Assembly (NCBI RefSeq): GCF_001721045.1
Contig: NZ_MDER01000031.1
Span: 62,001 to 126,000 of the forward strand
Origin: Paenibacillus nuruki
GTDB taxonomy: Bacteria; Bacillota; Bacilli; Paenibacillales; Paenibacillaceae
Length of the DNA stretch: 64,000 nucleotides
Reading direction: 5' to 3'
Both the position numbers and the translations under genes were made by a program. The notes beneath the pieces are model-generated. The model was not told where the DNA came from. It was given only the letters and a program-made list of their open reading frames with translations, and made no database searches. Positions within the stretch are counted from its first letter, which is position 1. Each line of letters begins with the position of its first letter. Of this stretch, positions 24,950 through 32,437 are shown piece by piece.

Positions 24950-26723
24950 GTTTTGCTAATAATTGATGGAATGTCCCTTTGGTTTCACGAGACAATGCAC
25001 CGAATTCACCTTGTTGTACAATCTGTCCTTGATCTAGCACAACGACTTGATCGGCATCACGAATCGTAGATAGACGGTGAGCAATCACAATCAATGTCAT
25101 TTTTCCTTTGAGCTTTTCAATCGCTGCTTGAATTTTCGCTTCATTCTCACTATCGAGTGAGCTGGTCGCTTCATCCAAGATCAGTACTTCAGGTTGACGT
25201 AGAATCGCGCGTGCCAACACAATCCGTTGACGTTCTCCTCCAGATAGACGTACCCCTCGATCACCAATGATCGTATCTAATCCTTCAGGCAATTTACGTA
25301 CAAAATCTTCACAAGCTGCAAAAGATAAGGCTTCCCACAACTGTTCTTCTTTTGCACGTGGATCAACCAGTAATAGATTCTCACGAATACTACTATGGAA
25401 TAAGAACGGTTCTTGTGAAACGTATCCTATCGAATTGCGCCATGTCTGTAGGCGTTCACCTGTTAAAGTTACACCATCTACAGTGACTTTGCCTTCTTGT
25501 GGCTCCATAAGTCCCATTAACAGATCAATCAATGTACTTTTCCCTGCTCCTGAACGTCCAACAATCGCTGTCATTTTGCCTATCGGAATAAACAAATTGA
25601 TGTTATGAAGCGCATTGCCTTGATCTTCTTGATACCGGAAAGATACATCTTCACAGCTAAGCCCTTTGGTCATTTGAACTCGTTCAACTTGACCGGGTGC
25701 AATCGCTTTGTACGATTCCTCAGCTTGATCACATTCTTGTTGTAATGCTGTTACCGCATGAAAAGCAGGTACCAGTGCTCCAATATACTCTAGCGAAGAT
25801 TGAATGCCTCCGAACCTTGGCCATAGACGAGCAAAGATCAAAATAATCAATACTGAACGTTCTGGTTGCAATTTAAACACTTGCGCAGATAGCACAACAA
25901 ATAAAATAATAAACACAACCGAAATAATTTTATAAATAAATTGAGTCCCTGAATTGAGGCGTACCAATTGAATCGCATTCTGCTCTAACTTGCCGCACAT
26001 GCTTCGAAACCATTCAAAATGCGAAGCTTCTAACATATTGCTTTTGATATCTTTGATCCCACTTAAATGCTCTTGCATTCCCGAAAAGTACTCTTGAGAT
26101 AAAAAAGTCGTACGATCGCCCATTCTTTTGGCACGTCGTACAAATTTACGAGAATACAGCGTCAGCAGTACGCCACCTATGATCACCAGTAACGTCATTT
26201 GTACCGACAGAAACATAGCAAAGGCAATCTGAATCACCATAAAAATCAGCGAAGTTGATAATTGCATCACTAAATTGGTTCCTTGACTGACACGTGCTAA
26301 TTCAGAAGTCAGTACATGACTTAGATCCGATTTGCGTTTACGTAAAAAGAATGTCCAGTTCGCACGCAGTATCGAACGGTAGGTACGGATTCTCAAGTTG
26401 TTGACGAATCCCTGCTGAATTTCGGTTCCCATGACTGCCTGTCTACGCTGTATTAATCCTTGTACAATCATCAGAACACTATACATGCCAAGTACTACAA
26501 ATAAAGTCATACTGGCTGGAATACGTTGTAATGGTTCAAACAACCATGCCATCGGCATCGATCCCTGTGTACCGAATAATCCGACCAGACTCAATAAAGG
26601 CACTAGCAAGTAAATACTTAACCCATCTAGACAACTGATCATGAGCATAAGAAATACATAGATATAGAGACGCTTACCTGCAAAGTCATGCAGTTGTCTC
26701 ATATAAGCACGAATCGCATTCAC
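24927..26723 (-). CDS. Lasso peptide ABC exporter (fused permease/ATPase, D protein)
   Basis: About 598 residues from GTG 26723, which overlaps the previous stop as GTGA after GGGAGG; the longer frame to 26846 lies inside the neighbour. Six membrane helices fill residues 20-310. The ATPase domain follows, with Walker A GRSGAGKST, signature LSGGERQR, Walker B VLILDEATSSLD and the switch His in AHRLSTI. No N-terminal C39 peptidase domain is present, as expected when a separate B2 protein removes the leader. It is the last gene of the lasso peptide operon and should export, and give immunity to, the mature peptide. Confidence 0.92.
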   Translation of the reverse strand: MNAIRAYMRQLHDFAGKRLYIYVFLMLMISCLDGLSIYLLVPLLSLVGLFGTQGSMPMAWLFEPLQRIPASMTLFVVLGMYSVLMIVQGLIQRRQAVMGTEIQQGFVNNLRIRTYRSILRANWTFFLRKRKSDLSHVLTSELARVSQGTNLVMQLSTSLIFMVIQIAFAMFLSVQMTLLVIIGGVLLTLYSRKFVRRAKRMGDRTTFLSQEYFSGMQEHLSGIKDIKSNMLEASHFEWFRSMCGKLEQNAIQLVRLNSGTQFIYKIISVVFIILFVVLSAQVFKLQPERSVLIILIFARLWPRFGGIQSSLEYIGALVPAFHAVTALQQECDQAEESYKAIAPGQVERVQMTKGLSCEDVSFRYQEDQGNALHNINLFIPIGKMTAIVGRSGAGKSTLIDLLMGLMEPQEGKVTVDGVTLTGERLQTWRNSIGYVSQEPFLFHSSIRENLLLVDPRAKEEQLWEALSFAACEDFVRKLPEGLDTIIGDRGVRLSGGERQRIVLARAILRQPEVLILDEATSSLDSENEAKIQAAIEKLKGKMTLIVIAHRLSTIRDADQVVVLDQGQIVQQGEFGALSRETKGTFHQLLAKQTAVQNA

Positions 26724-27925
26724 TGACCCACCTCCCGTTCTAGAGCAGACCGCCTTTGAATACGGCGGTGTAATAATAAGAAAGGATGAAGTGGGTAATA
26801 CAGAAAGCGCAACGATTTGGGTAAAGGAAGCGTCTGTGTATCCCATGTATCCGGCACCATTTTACGAGCTAAGAAAATAGCTTTCTGTCCCGGCGTACGC
26901 AAAGAGAATAGGTAATTACGATAAATTTGTGCGAGTATTTCACTTTCCGGTTCAGGGCACAGACTGACTTTTTCACGGATAAAAATAAGCACTCGACGTG
27001 CCAAATCTTGCGGACGATCGGTACTCATCAATGAAGCCATTTCCCGAGAAACCGGTGTATTAAGCATAGCAGCAGACAAGATTAACGCCTGACCGACTAA
27101 ATGTGTGCATTTATAACGACGCAGTAAAGCTGTTAGTTTGTCCCAGTCCAGTTCCATACGTGCCAGGCGATCAATATCCGCTAACCAGCGTAATCGAAAC
27201 CATGCATGACGGGCACCATGTGCCGTAAGGTAAAACATCAAATCTTCATTGCTCAGCATATGAACATCTGTACCTGCAAATTCTAATGTTTGACGACGAT
27301 TCCATAATTCATAAAAGCTCGGTTCTGCTCCAGCATCTCCATTTAAACGCCAGTGTAGTTCAACTTCTGTACCTGTATCTGCATGAGTGAAAGACTCATG
27401 ATTTTGACGCCATTTCCAATCGCTAACGATCCGCGATACTTCTTGTGTTTTGGTATATCCTAATTGCTCTAGTACTTCTTCCGCTTGTTCAATATGATCT
27501 GGATGCACTAAAATATCCAAATCTTTCGATGTACGGCGAGATAGACTACCATACAATGCTTCAGCAAGTGCAGGGCCTTTTAATTGCAAAGCGTAAATCC
27601 CTTTGTTATCAAGAGCTTCACTTACTTGTTTCATTTTACCGCTTAATTGCAACATCATCAGTGCATTACGACTATAATCTACACTCAATTGTTGTACCAT
27701 ACCTTTGGGTAGAACGGATAATGGATGATGACTGAGTCGTTCGTGAATCGTTGGATATACCCGATGATGCCTTGTCAGTGAGTAAAAGCTTTGCCAGTTG
27801 ATCTGACGACCCGAAGATTCAATCATAGCTTGAGCTTCTGCATCTGTTTCTACGTCTATCAATTCAAGCAATAACTTTAATTCCACAGGAAAATCCTGTA
27901 CATCTAAATCCCAATCTATATTCAT
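26720..27925 (-). CDS. NTP_transf_5-type nucleotidyltransferase of the lasso cluster
   Basis: 401 residues of the uncharacterised nucleotidyltransferase family. The Pol-beta-like core is visible: YALQLKGPALAEALYGS (helix before the active site), then RTSKDLDILVHPDHI with the paired aspartates, and TEVELHWRLN for the third acid. Genes of this family accompany kinases in paeninodin-type lasso clusters. In the pseudomycoidin system, from memory, such a protein acts after phosphorylation by adding sugar to the phosphate. It follows the B2 gene by 143 bases and overlaps the ABC gene. Its likely substrate is the phosphorylated lasso peptide; that is inference. Confidence 0.82.
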   Translation of the reverse strand: MNIDWDLDVQDFPVELKLLLELIDVETDAEAQAMIESSGRQINWQSFYSLTRHHRVYPTIHERLSHHPLSVLPKGMVQQLSVDYSRNALMMLQLSGKMKQVSEALDNKGIYALQLKGPALAEALYGSLSRRTSKDLDILVHPDHIEQAEEVLEQLGYTKTQEVSRIVSDWKWRQNHESFTHADTGTEVELHWRLNGDAGAEPSFYELWNRRQTLEFAGTDVHMLSNEDLMFYLTAHGARHAWFRLRWLADIDRLARMELDWDKLTALLRRYKCTHLVGQALILSAAMLNTPVSREMASLMSTDRPQDLARRVLIFIREKVSLCPEPESEILAQIYRNYLFSLRTPGQKAIFLARKMVPDTWDTQTLPLPKSLRFLYYPLHPFLLLHRRIQRRSALEREVGQ

Positions 27926-28069
27926 ACCGAACTCCTTTGGATATAAACTGATCTGGATTGAATCATTCAGTCTATAGCGTTCATTCAGTGATTTTCAGAT
28001 CATTTTGCAGTTGGTGATTATACACCCTTTTGTAAAGCACAAAATATATTCATATCCCGTTGATGCTTG

Positions 28070-28513
28070 CTAGTTTTTAGCAAATTTCCCTACGACCGTA
28101 TATTGTTCAATTTCTTCAGCACCTGTGACATAAAAAGCACCACTTCGTACCCATGCATGCGCAGCAACTTTACCTGCTGGATTACGGCGCATTCCTAAAT
28201 ACAACGTACTTGGCACTTTGCGTCTGGCTAACATTTTCATAGCTGCCATTCCCATCACCATACATTCCGTTTCCCAGAATACATGTCCGCTTACACGATG
28301 TAATGCTCTTGAGACTTGTACCCCTTGCCACTTCTGATCTCTGCTTAGGTCATTGTATGAAGTCTCTTCCATGTAAGTACCTAATGTTGGAGACACTTTA
28401 GCAAAAGGTAACATTTTCAAGAACCTTGCCCATGCTAAATATACACATGCTTCAAGCATTAATTTACGCATCGGCATCGGGGTATTACGGAATTTGGCGA
28501 CCTTACTCCACAC
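28070..28513 (-). CDS. Lasso peptide leader peptidase, B2 protein
   Basis: 147 residues of the transglutaminase-like B2 family, which removes the leader so that the synthetase can close the ring. Cys84 (ETECMVMGMAAMKML) and His119 (VAAHAWVRSG) are in the usual places; the third member of the triad is not obvious. The start is GTG 28513, overlapping the B1 stop by 11 bases, after AAAAGGAC. The N-terminal helix (KLMLEACVYLAWARFLKML) is a family feature. B1 and B2 are separate here, as in other Bacillota lasso clusters. A 143-base gap follows before the nucleotidyltransferase gene; I see no strong promoter or terminator in it. Confidence 0.9.
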   Translation of the reverse strand: MWSKVAKFRNTPMPMRKLMLEACVYLAWARFLKMLPFAKVSPTLGTYMEETSYNDLSRDQKWQGVQVSRALHRVSGHVFWETECMVMGMAAMKMLARRKVPSTLYLGMRRNPAGKVAAHAWVRSGAFYVTGAEEIEQYTVVGKFAKN

Positions 28514-28820
28514 GAAGTCCGTCCTTTTCAGCGACTACTTCGATTAATCCTTCTTTAAACATTTGCCCAGCAAATTCACTCACTTGCTCCAGACAGACAT
28601 CATAAGTTACATCATATTCAGCAACCAGTGTGTTGACGATATTTTCCAATGAAACCGGAGAAGAACTAAGCTCCCAGATCCGTCCACCGACCATCCCTAA
28701 ATTATAATATTTGCCAGACTCTACATTCATCATGACCGTTTCGCCATTCATATCACTAGCAATATATTGCTCATTTTGTACAACAACCTGATCGGATCCG
28801 ATTAAGCTTTTGTTCATCAT
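28503..28820 (-). CDS. Lasso peptide leader-binding protein, B1 (PqqD-like RRE)
   Basis: 105 residues. PqqD-like domains bind the precursor leader and deliver it to the processing enzymes. The motif GKYYNLGMVGGRIWELL-like (here IWELSSSP) and the following helices, EYDVTYDVCLEQVSEFAGQM, are typical. The start is ATG 28820, six bases after AAAGGAG; the open frame to 28847 goes back into the kinase gene. It begins 23 bases after the kinase gene ends and overlaps B2. The expected ligand is the leader with LEVLDVNETM of the three precursors encoded upstream. Confidence 0.92.
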   Translation of the reverse strand: MMNKSLIGSDQVVVQNEQYIASDMNGETVMMNVESGKYYNLGMVGGRIWELSSSPVSLENIVNTLVAEYDVTYDVCLEQVSEFAGQMFKEGLIEVVAEKDGLRVE

Positions 28821-28843
28821 TATTCTCTCCTTTATTGTTCTTT

Positions 28844-29818
28844 TCAATTGAAATGTTCTGTAGAGTAGATCGTATCCCCCTGCATTTCTTCTTGATAAAT
28901 TTTACGCATAATCTGATTCATTAATTCTGGCGCTGTAAAACCTGTGGTCGGGCGCAGAATTTGTAAAGCAAATAACTCTCCCGCTAGAGCAGCTGCACTT
29001 GAAAAATGCCATTGCTTCAATCCCAGTCTTGGAATCAAGGCTCCACGGTACGTGTGCAACATCATCGCATGTAATCTTTCCAAACGATTCATTTCACGCA
29101 TCGCTACATATTCACTGTCCATTTTGACTAATTCAAATACACCTGCTAATGGAACAGTCTTATTATGAAAATGCTTGGTCACTGGAATGGCAAATTTGCT
29201 AACTTCATCATGAAGTGGCTTAAATTGATCTTCTGACATTCCAAACAAATCCAAGCTTTCTTTCCATAACTTTTGCTGTGGATAAGCAGGATGGACAACA
29301 GGCTCTCCATTTTCATAACTGACAGCAATCACATCATCACTTAACAATTGAAATCCAGATTGCACAAATGTAGACGCAAGTGTAGATTTACCTGCACCTG
29401 ATTCTCCGACAAACGCATATGCTTTATTATTAATTACGACTGCACTGCCATGTAATGGTAAAATTCCTCGTTGTAACAACAATACACCCATACAAGTACC
29501 CAACACATACAGACGAATCTTGTCCATATCAGCATCAGGGAACGGATGAATACCGATCCGCTTGCCATCTTGAATACAAAACAAAGCTGTATTTGGAATT
29601 TCAAACATAAAGCCAATCGATTGCATCGTAAAATTATTTTCGCGTGTATTCACAACAGATCGCCATTCAGATAAATCCTGAATTTCGATGTTCACATCAG
29701 CCTCTTGAGTATCCTGGCGTTGTAACAATTCCGGTAGCAAAATTTCACTATCAAAATGTAATCCAAACGCTTGATAGATTGTTTTATTGATCGTCTTATT
29801 TACGGTAAAAATGGTCAT
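28844..29818 (-). CDS. Lasso peptide kinase (HPr kinase-like, ThcoK/PadeK type)
   Basis: 324 residues. The C-terminal half is an HPr-kinase-like domain: LPLHGSAVV, P-loop GESGAGKST (138-146) and LLSDDVIAVS with the catalytic aspartates. Enzymes of this group phosphorylate the C-terminal Ser of the lasso precursor; all three precursors here do end in Ser. The N-terminal 110 residues are specific to the lasso-type kinases. Start ATG 29818 is two to three bases after GGGAGG, a short but usable spacing. It follows the precursor genes after a hairpin and is the first of the processing block K-B1-B2. Confidence 0.88.
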   Translation of the reverse strand: MTIFTVNKTINKTIYQAFGLHFDSEILLPELLQRQDTQEADVNIEIQDLSEWRSVVNTRENNFTMQSIGFMFEIPNTALFCIQDGKRIGIHPFPDADMDKIRLYVLGTCMGVLLLQRGILPLHGSAVVINNKAYAFVGESGAGKSTLASTFVQSGFQLLSDDVIAVSYENGEPVVHPAYPQQKLWKESLDLFGMSEDQFKPLHDEVSKFAIPVTKHFHNKTVPLAGVFELVKMDSEYVAMREMNRLERLHAMMLHTYRGALIPRLGLKQWHFSSAAALAGELFALQILRPTTGFTAPELMNQIMRKIYQEEMQGDTIYSTEHFN

Positions 29819-29878
29819 TACCTCCCATAGAGCCTATGACTCTGCTTTCTCCGAATGATGTACAAAGAATTTATATAT

Positions 29879-29921
29879 GAAAACAGAAAGCCCCTATACT
29901 AACTCGTATAAGGACTTTCTG
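29879..29921 (-). terminator. Attenuator-type terminator between precursors and processing genes
   Basis: A 16-bp stem (with G-U pairs): CAGAAAGTCCTTATAC and GTATAGGGGCTTTCTG on the minus strand, loop of six bases, tail TTTTCAT. It follows the third precursor gene and precedes the kinase by about 60 bases. A partial terminator here would give more precursor than enzyme. Confidence 0.75.
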
Positions 29922-29963
29922 AACTACTGCTTGCTGGTCTATCCCTTTGGTAGCCTTAAATAC

Positions 29964-30098
29964 TCAGCTAGGGTTATATAGATCAGCATCTTGTTCAGAT
30001 ACCCAGTCAATTTGCTTGTAACCAATACCTGCCATTGTTTCATTAACATCCAAAACTTCTAATGTTGGAGTCTGCCATTGCATTTTTTGTTCTTTCAT
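29964..30098 (-). CDS. Lasso peptide precursor A1 (44 aa)
   Basis: A 44-residue ORF with AAGGAGG eight bases before its ATG. The leader is 22 residues, starting MKEQKMQWQTPT, with LEVLDVNETM at the end; the Thr at position -2 is the key leader residue of the family. The core starts AGIGYKQID and ends DADLYNPS. An isopeptide bond between Ala1 and Asp9 would give a nine-residue ring, as in paeninodin. The core contains Tyr5, Tyr19 in an acidic context and Ser22 at the C-terminus. It is the last of three tandem precursor genes. Confidence 0.9.
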   Translation of the reverse strand: MKEQKMQWQTPTLEVLDVNETMAGIGYKQIDWVSEQDADLYNPS

Positions 30099-30145
30099 TA
30101 TAGTAGCCTCCTTATATTAGAATGATCGATCATTATGTTAAATGC

Positions 30146-30280
30146 TCAGCTAGGGTTGTACAAATCAGCATCTTGTTCAGATACCCAGTCAATTTGCTTG
30201 TAACCGATACCTGCCATTGTTTCATTGACATCTAAAACTTCCAATACTGGAGCTTGCCATTTCATTTTCTCTTGGTTCAT
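30146..30280 (-). CDS. Lasso peptide precursor A2 (44 aa)
   Basis: Second tandem copy, with AAGGAGG before its ATG. Its leader starts MNQEKMKWQAPV and again ends LEVLDVNETM. The core is identical to that of A1 at the protein level (AGIGYKQID, then WVSEQDADLYNPS), while the DNA differs at several silent sites, so this is not an assembly artefact of one copy. The kept core and changed leader tip suggest selection on the product. Confidence 0.9.
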   Translation of the reverse strand: MNQEKMKWQAPVLEVLDVNETMAGIGYKQIDWVSEQDADLYNPS

Positions 30281-30325
30281 TAATATAACCTCCTTTTGAT
30301 CGTGGAATTGCAGTTAAAAAATGCC

Positions 30326-30460
30326 TCAGCTAGGATTGTACAAATCAGCGTCTTGTTCAGATACCCAGTCAATTTGTCTCCAACCAATACCTGCCATTGT
30401 TTCGTTAACATCTAAAACTTCCAATGTTGGAGCCTGCCATTGCATTTTTTCTTTGTTCAT
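30326..30460 (-). CDS. Lasso peptide precursor A3 (44 aa), variant core
   Basis: First of the three precursor genes in transcription order, 33 bases after the macrolactam synthetase gene, with GAGGAGG before its ATG. Leader MNKEKMQWQAPT, ending LEVLDVNETM. The core starts AGIGWRQID: Tyr5-Lys6 of the other copies is replaced by Trp5-Arg6 in the ring, and the tail WVSEQDADLYNPS is unchanged. Tyr19 is thus the only tyrosine shared by all copies, and the only one in this core. Confidence 0.9.
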   Translation of the reverse strand: MNKEKMQWQAPTLEVLDVNETMAGIGWRQIDWVSEQDADLYNPS

Positions 30461-30493
30461 GTTTTCACCTCCTCTATAAAATAATAGTCGTTG

Positions 30494-32437
30494 CTATGCT
30501 AAGTTGCGGATGAATCGCCCAACAATAAGGCTTCTCATCAGCATACGGGTAGCCGGATGGGCTGCTGCATTGGCTTGTGGATGTTCGCCTACTTTTTCTA
30601 AAGCTTTCATAATCGTAGTCGTATTCATCCATGCTGCCACTTTAGGGTCTTTACACAAATCTCGAAGCTCTCCTGTAAAGGAAGACCACTGAGGTTGCAT
30701 GCGTTGTACCCAATCAGCGGGTTGCATGCCTCTGACTTTCTGATTCAGTCTTACTTTATCAGGCAAATCACCAGCCGTAGCACGTCTAATTAATGCGCGA
30801 TCCATACCCTCTTGTACATATTGTCCAACAGGAATCGAAAGGCAGAATCGAACCACACGAGCATCGCTTGTAGGATCACGTTCCCAGACACCATAGTGTT
30901 CAGAAATTTTGGAGGTCATCGCTCCATTTTTATTTGCAATCGCTAGATTTTTAAATTTTTCTAATCGAATATCAAACGCATTCTGAACTTCACGACCAAC
31001 TAACCATTCTTCTTGTTGCTGTACACGTTCCACCATACCAGTCTGACGCGCTAGTTCTGAATTGATCCAGACTAATGGATTCGGTCGATCTTTAGAAGCA
31101 GCAGTCTGATTCCATTTCGGAAAAGCTTTACTATGAATAATTGGCAAAAGACGAGAACGTCCTACACCTGTTTTGTGACCATACAATTTCAGTTCACGAT
31201 ACAATTTAGTCCATTGAAATTTTTTGAGTAGCACTGCGTAGTAATCCAATGCAGGTCCCCACGAAATGGTAAAGTTCCCTCTAGCTCCTGTCAGTAGAAC
31301 GCCTGCTCCTTGTTGTTGCGCTTGTTCAAATATCCCTCTAATCCAAAATGAATTTTCAAAATATTTGTACGGCATCTCCAAAAAGTCTAGCCATGAGTCT
31401 ACTTCTGTTAAAGGATTCCGATCGGCAAAATCAAGATAGTTACCTTGAACATTACCGATGTACTTTAACGTCTCCTCAATATACGGACGTTCATCAGGCA
31501 CTAGAGTCGAAGAAGTCCAATCATCGAAACCGGCAATAGGCACATAACTGTAAGTCTGTAATGACTTTCCTTGCTCTGCCAGAATCTTAGCTGCATAGCT
31601 CACCACAGCACCGGAATCTAATCCTCCACTTAACGTTGAGGCAACTCCTAGACGAGTACGAACTTTAGATTTGACAGCTTGGGTGAACACATCACGAAAA
31701 GCTTCTTCATATTCTCCGTTTGAACGAAGATGAAGTGGTTCCTCCGGTAATAACGTACCATATTGGAATATATGACTATGCTGCTCTGTGAGGATAATAG
31801 CGTGTGCAGGAGGCAACTGTAGAATGTCTTCATATACGGTACCTTTAATATCCAAAGATTCTGTCATACCAGCCATTGTCAGAAATTCGGCCATCCAGGG
31901 AGTACTCATTTTTTTCTGAATATCACCTGTCTGAAATAAAGGCTCCATCAATGTCGAAAATGCAAATTGAGAAGAGGTGTGATAATAATATAGAGTTCGA
32001 TTGCCTGACCAGTCTCGCGCACCATAGAGCTGATGCTTTTTGGTATCCCAGATCATAAAAGCAAAATCGCCAACCAAATGTTGAGGAGTATGTTCCTCCC
32101 ATTTCTGATATGCTCTCAAAATTAGCAATACATCGGACAATGTACTACCTTCTGCGCGGCTGATCCCCAACGCTTCGAATAGTTCTTCTCGATTATCAAT
32201 AATGGCGTCTGCGGTGATCACAAGGCCACTGATAGGATCATGATAAGGAACGGTCTGATTCACTGATTCTTCTGTAATCCACCGATCATGACACCCTAGG
32301 AAGATATCTTCATCTTGCCAAACCGCTGAAGCATCTGAAGGATACATTCGCAGATTATTCATTAATTGTTGCCCTTGTAGAGCTAACGCTTCTGAACTCT
32401 GACGTTGAAAATTCCAAACACCTACAATCGTACTCAT
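30494..32437 (-). CDS. Lasso peptide macrolactam synthetase (C protein)
   Basis: 647 residues of the asparagine-synthetase-like family that activates the ring Asp as acyl-adenylate and joins it to the core N-terminus. The N-terminal glutaminase-like domain lacks Cys2 (MSTIVGVWNF), as expected because free ammonia is not needed. The ATP-pyrophosphatase motif STLSGGLDSGAVVSYA is intact and is followed by EMPYKYFENSF and other synthetase motifs. It overlaps the sulfotransferase stop (ATGA) and is followed 33 bases later by the precursor genes, an order (C before A) unlike the usual A-C order. Confidence 0.93.
   Translation of the reverse strand: MSTIVGVWNFQRQSSEALALQGQQLMNNLRMYPSDASAVWQDEDIFLGCHDRWITEESVNQTVPYHDPISGLVITADAIIDNREELFEALGISRAEGSTLSDVLLILRAYQKWEEHTPQHLVGDFAFMIWDTKKHQLYGARDWSGNRTLYYYHTSSQFAFSTLMEPLFQTGDIQKKMSTPWMAEFLTMAGMTESLDIKGTVYEDILQLPPAHAIILTEQHSHIFQYGTLLPEEPLHLRSNGEYEEAFRDVFTQAVKSKVRTRLGVASTLSGGLDSGAVVSYAAKILAEQGKSLQTYSYVPIAGFDDWTSSTLVPDERPYIEETLKYIGNVQGNYLDFADRNPLTEVDSWLDFLEMPYKYFENSFWIRGIFEQAQQQGAGVLLTGARGNFTISWGPALDYYAVLLKKFQWTKLYRELKLYGHKTGVGRSRLLPIIHSKAFPKWNQTAASKDRPNPLVWINSELARQTGMVERVQQQEEWLVGREVQNAFDIRLEKFKNLAIANKNGAMTSKISEHYGVWERDPTSDARVVRFCLSIPVGQYVQEGMDRALIRRATAGDLPDKVRLNQKVRGMQPADWVQRMQPQWSSFTGELRDLCKDPKVAAWMNTTTIMKALEKVGEHPQANAAAHPATRMLMRSLIVGRFIRNLA

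Larger units (their letters stand above)
29964..30460 (-). repeat. Triplicated lasso precursor gene
   Basis: Three copies of a unit of about 181 bases (starts of the coding parts at 29964, 30146, 30326), each with its own ribosome site and 135-base gene. Spacers of 45-47 bases are less conserved than the coding parts. Confidence 0.9.

Noticed and set aside
29964-30460. Regular repeats of about 181 bases, at first sight a CRISPR-like or minisatellite array
   Set aside because: Each unit is a 135-base gene with ribosome site, start and stop, and the translated products are lasso precursors.
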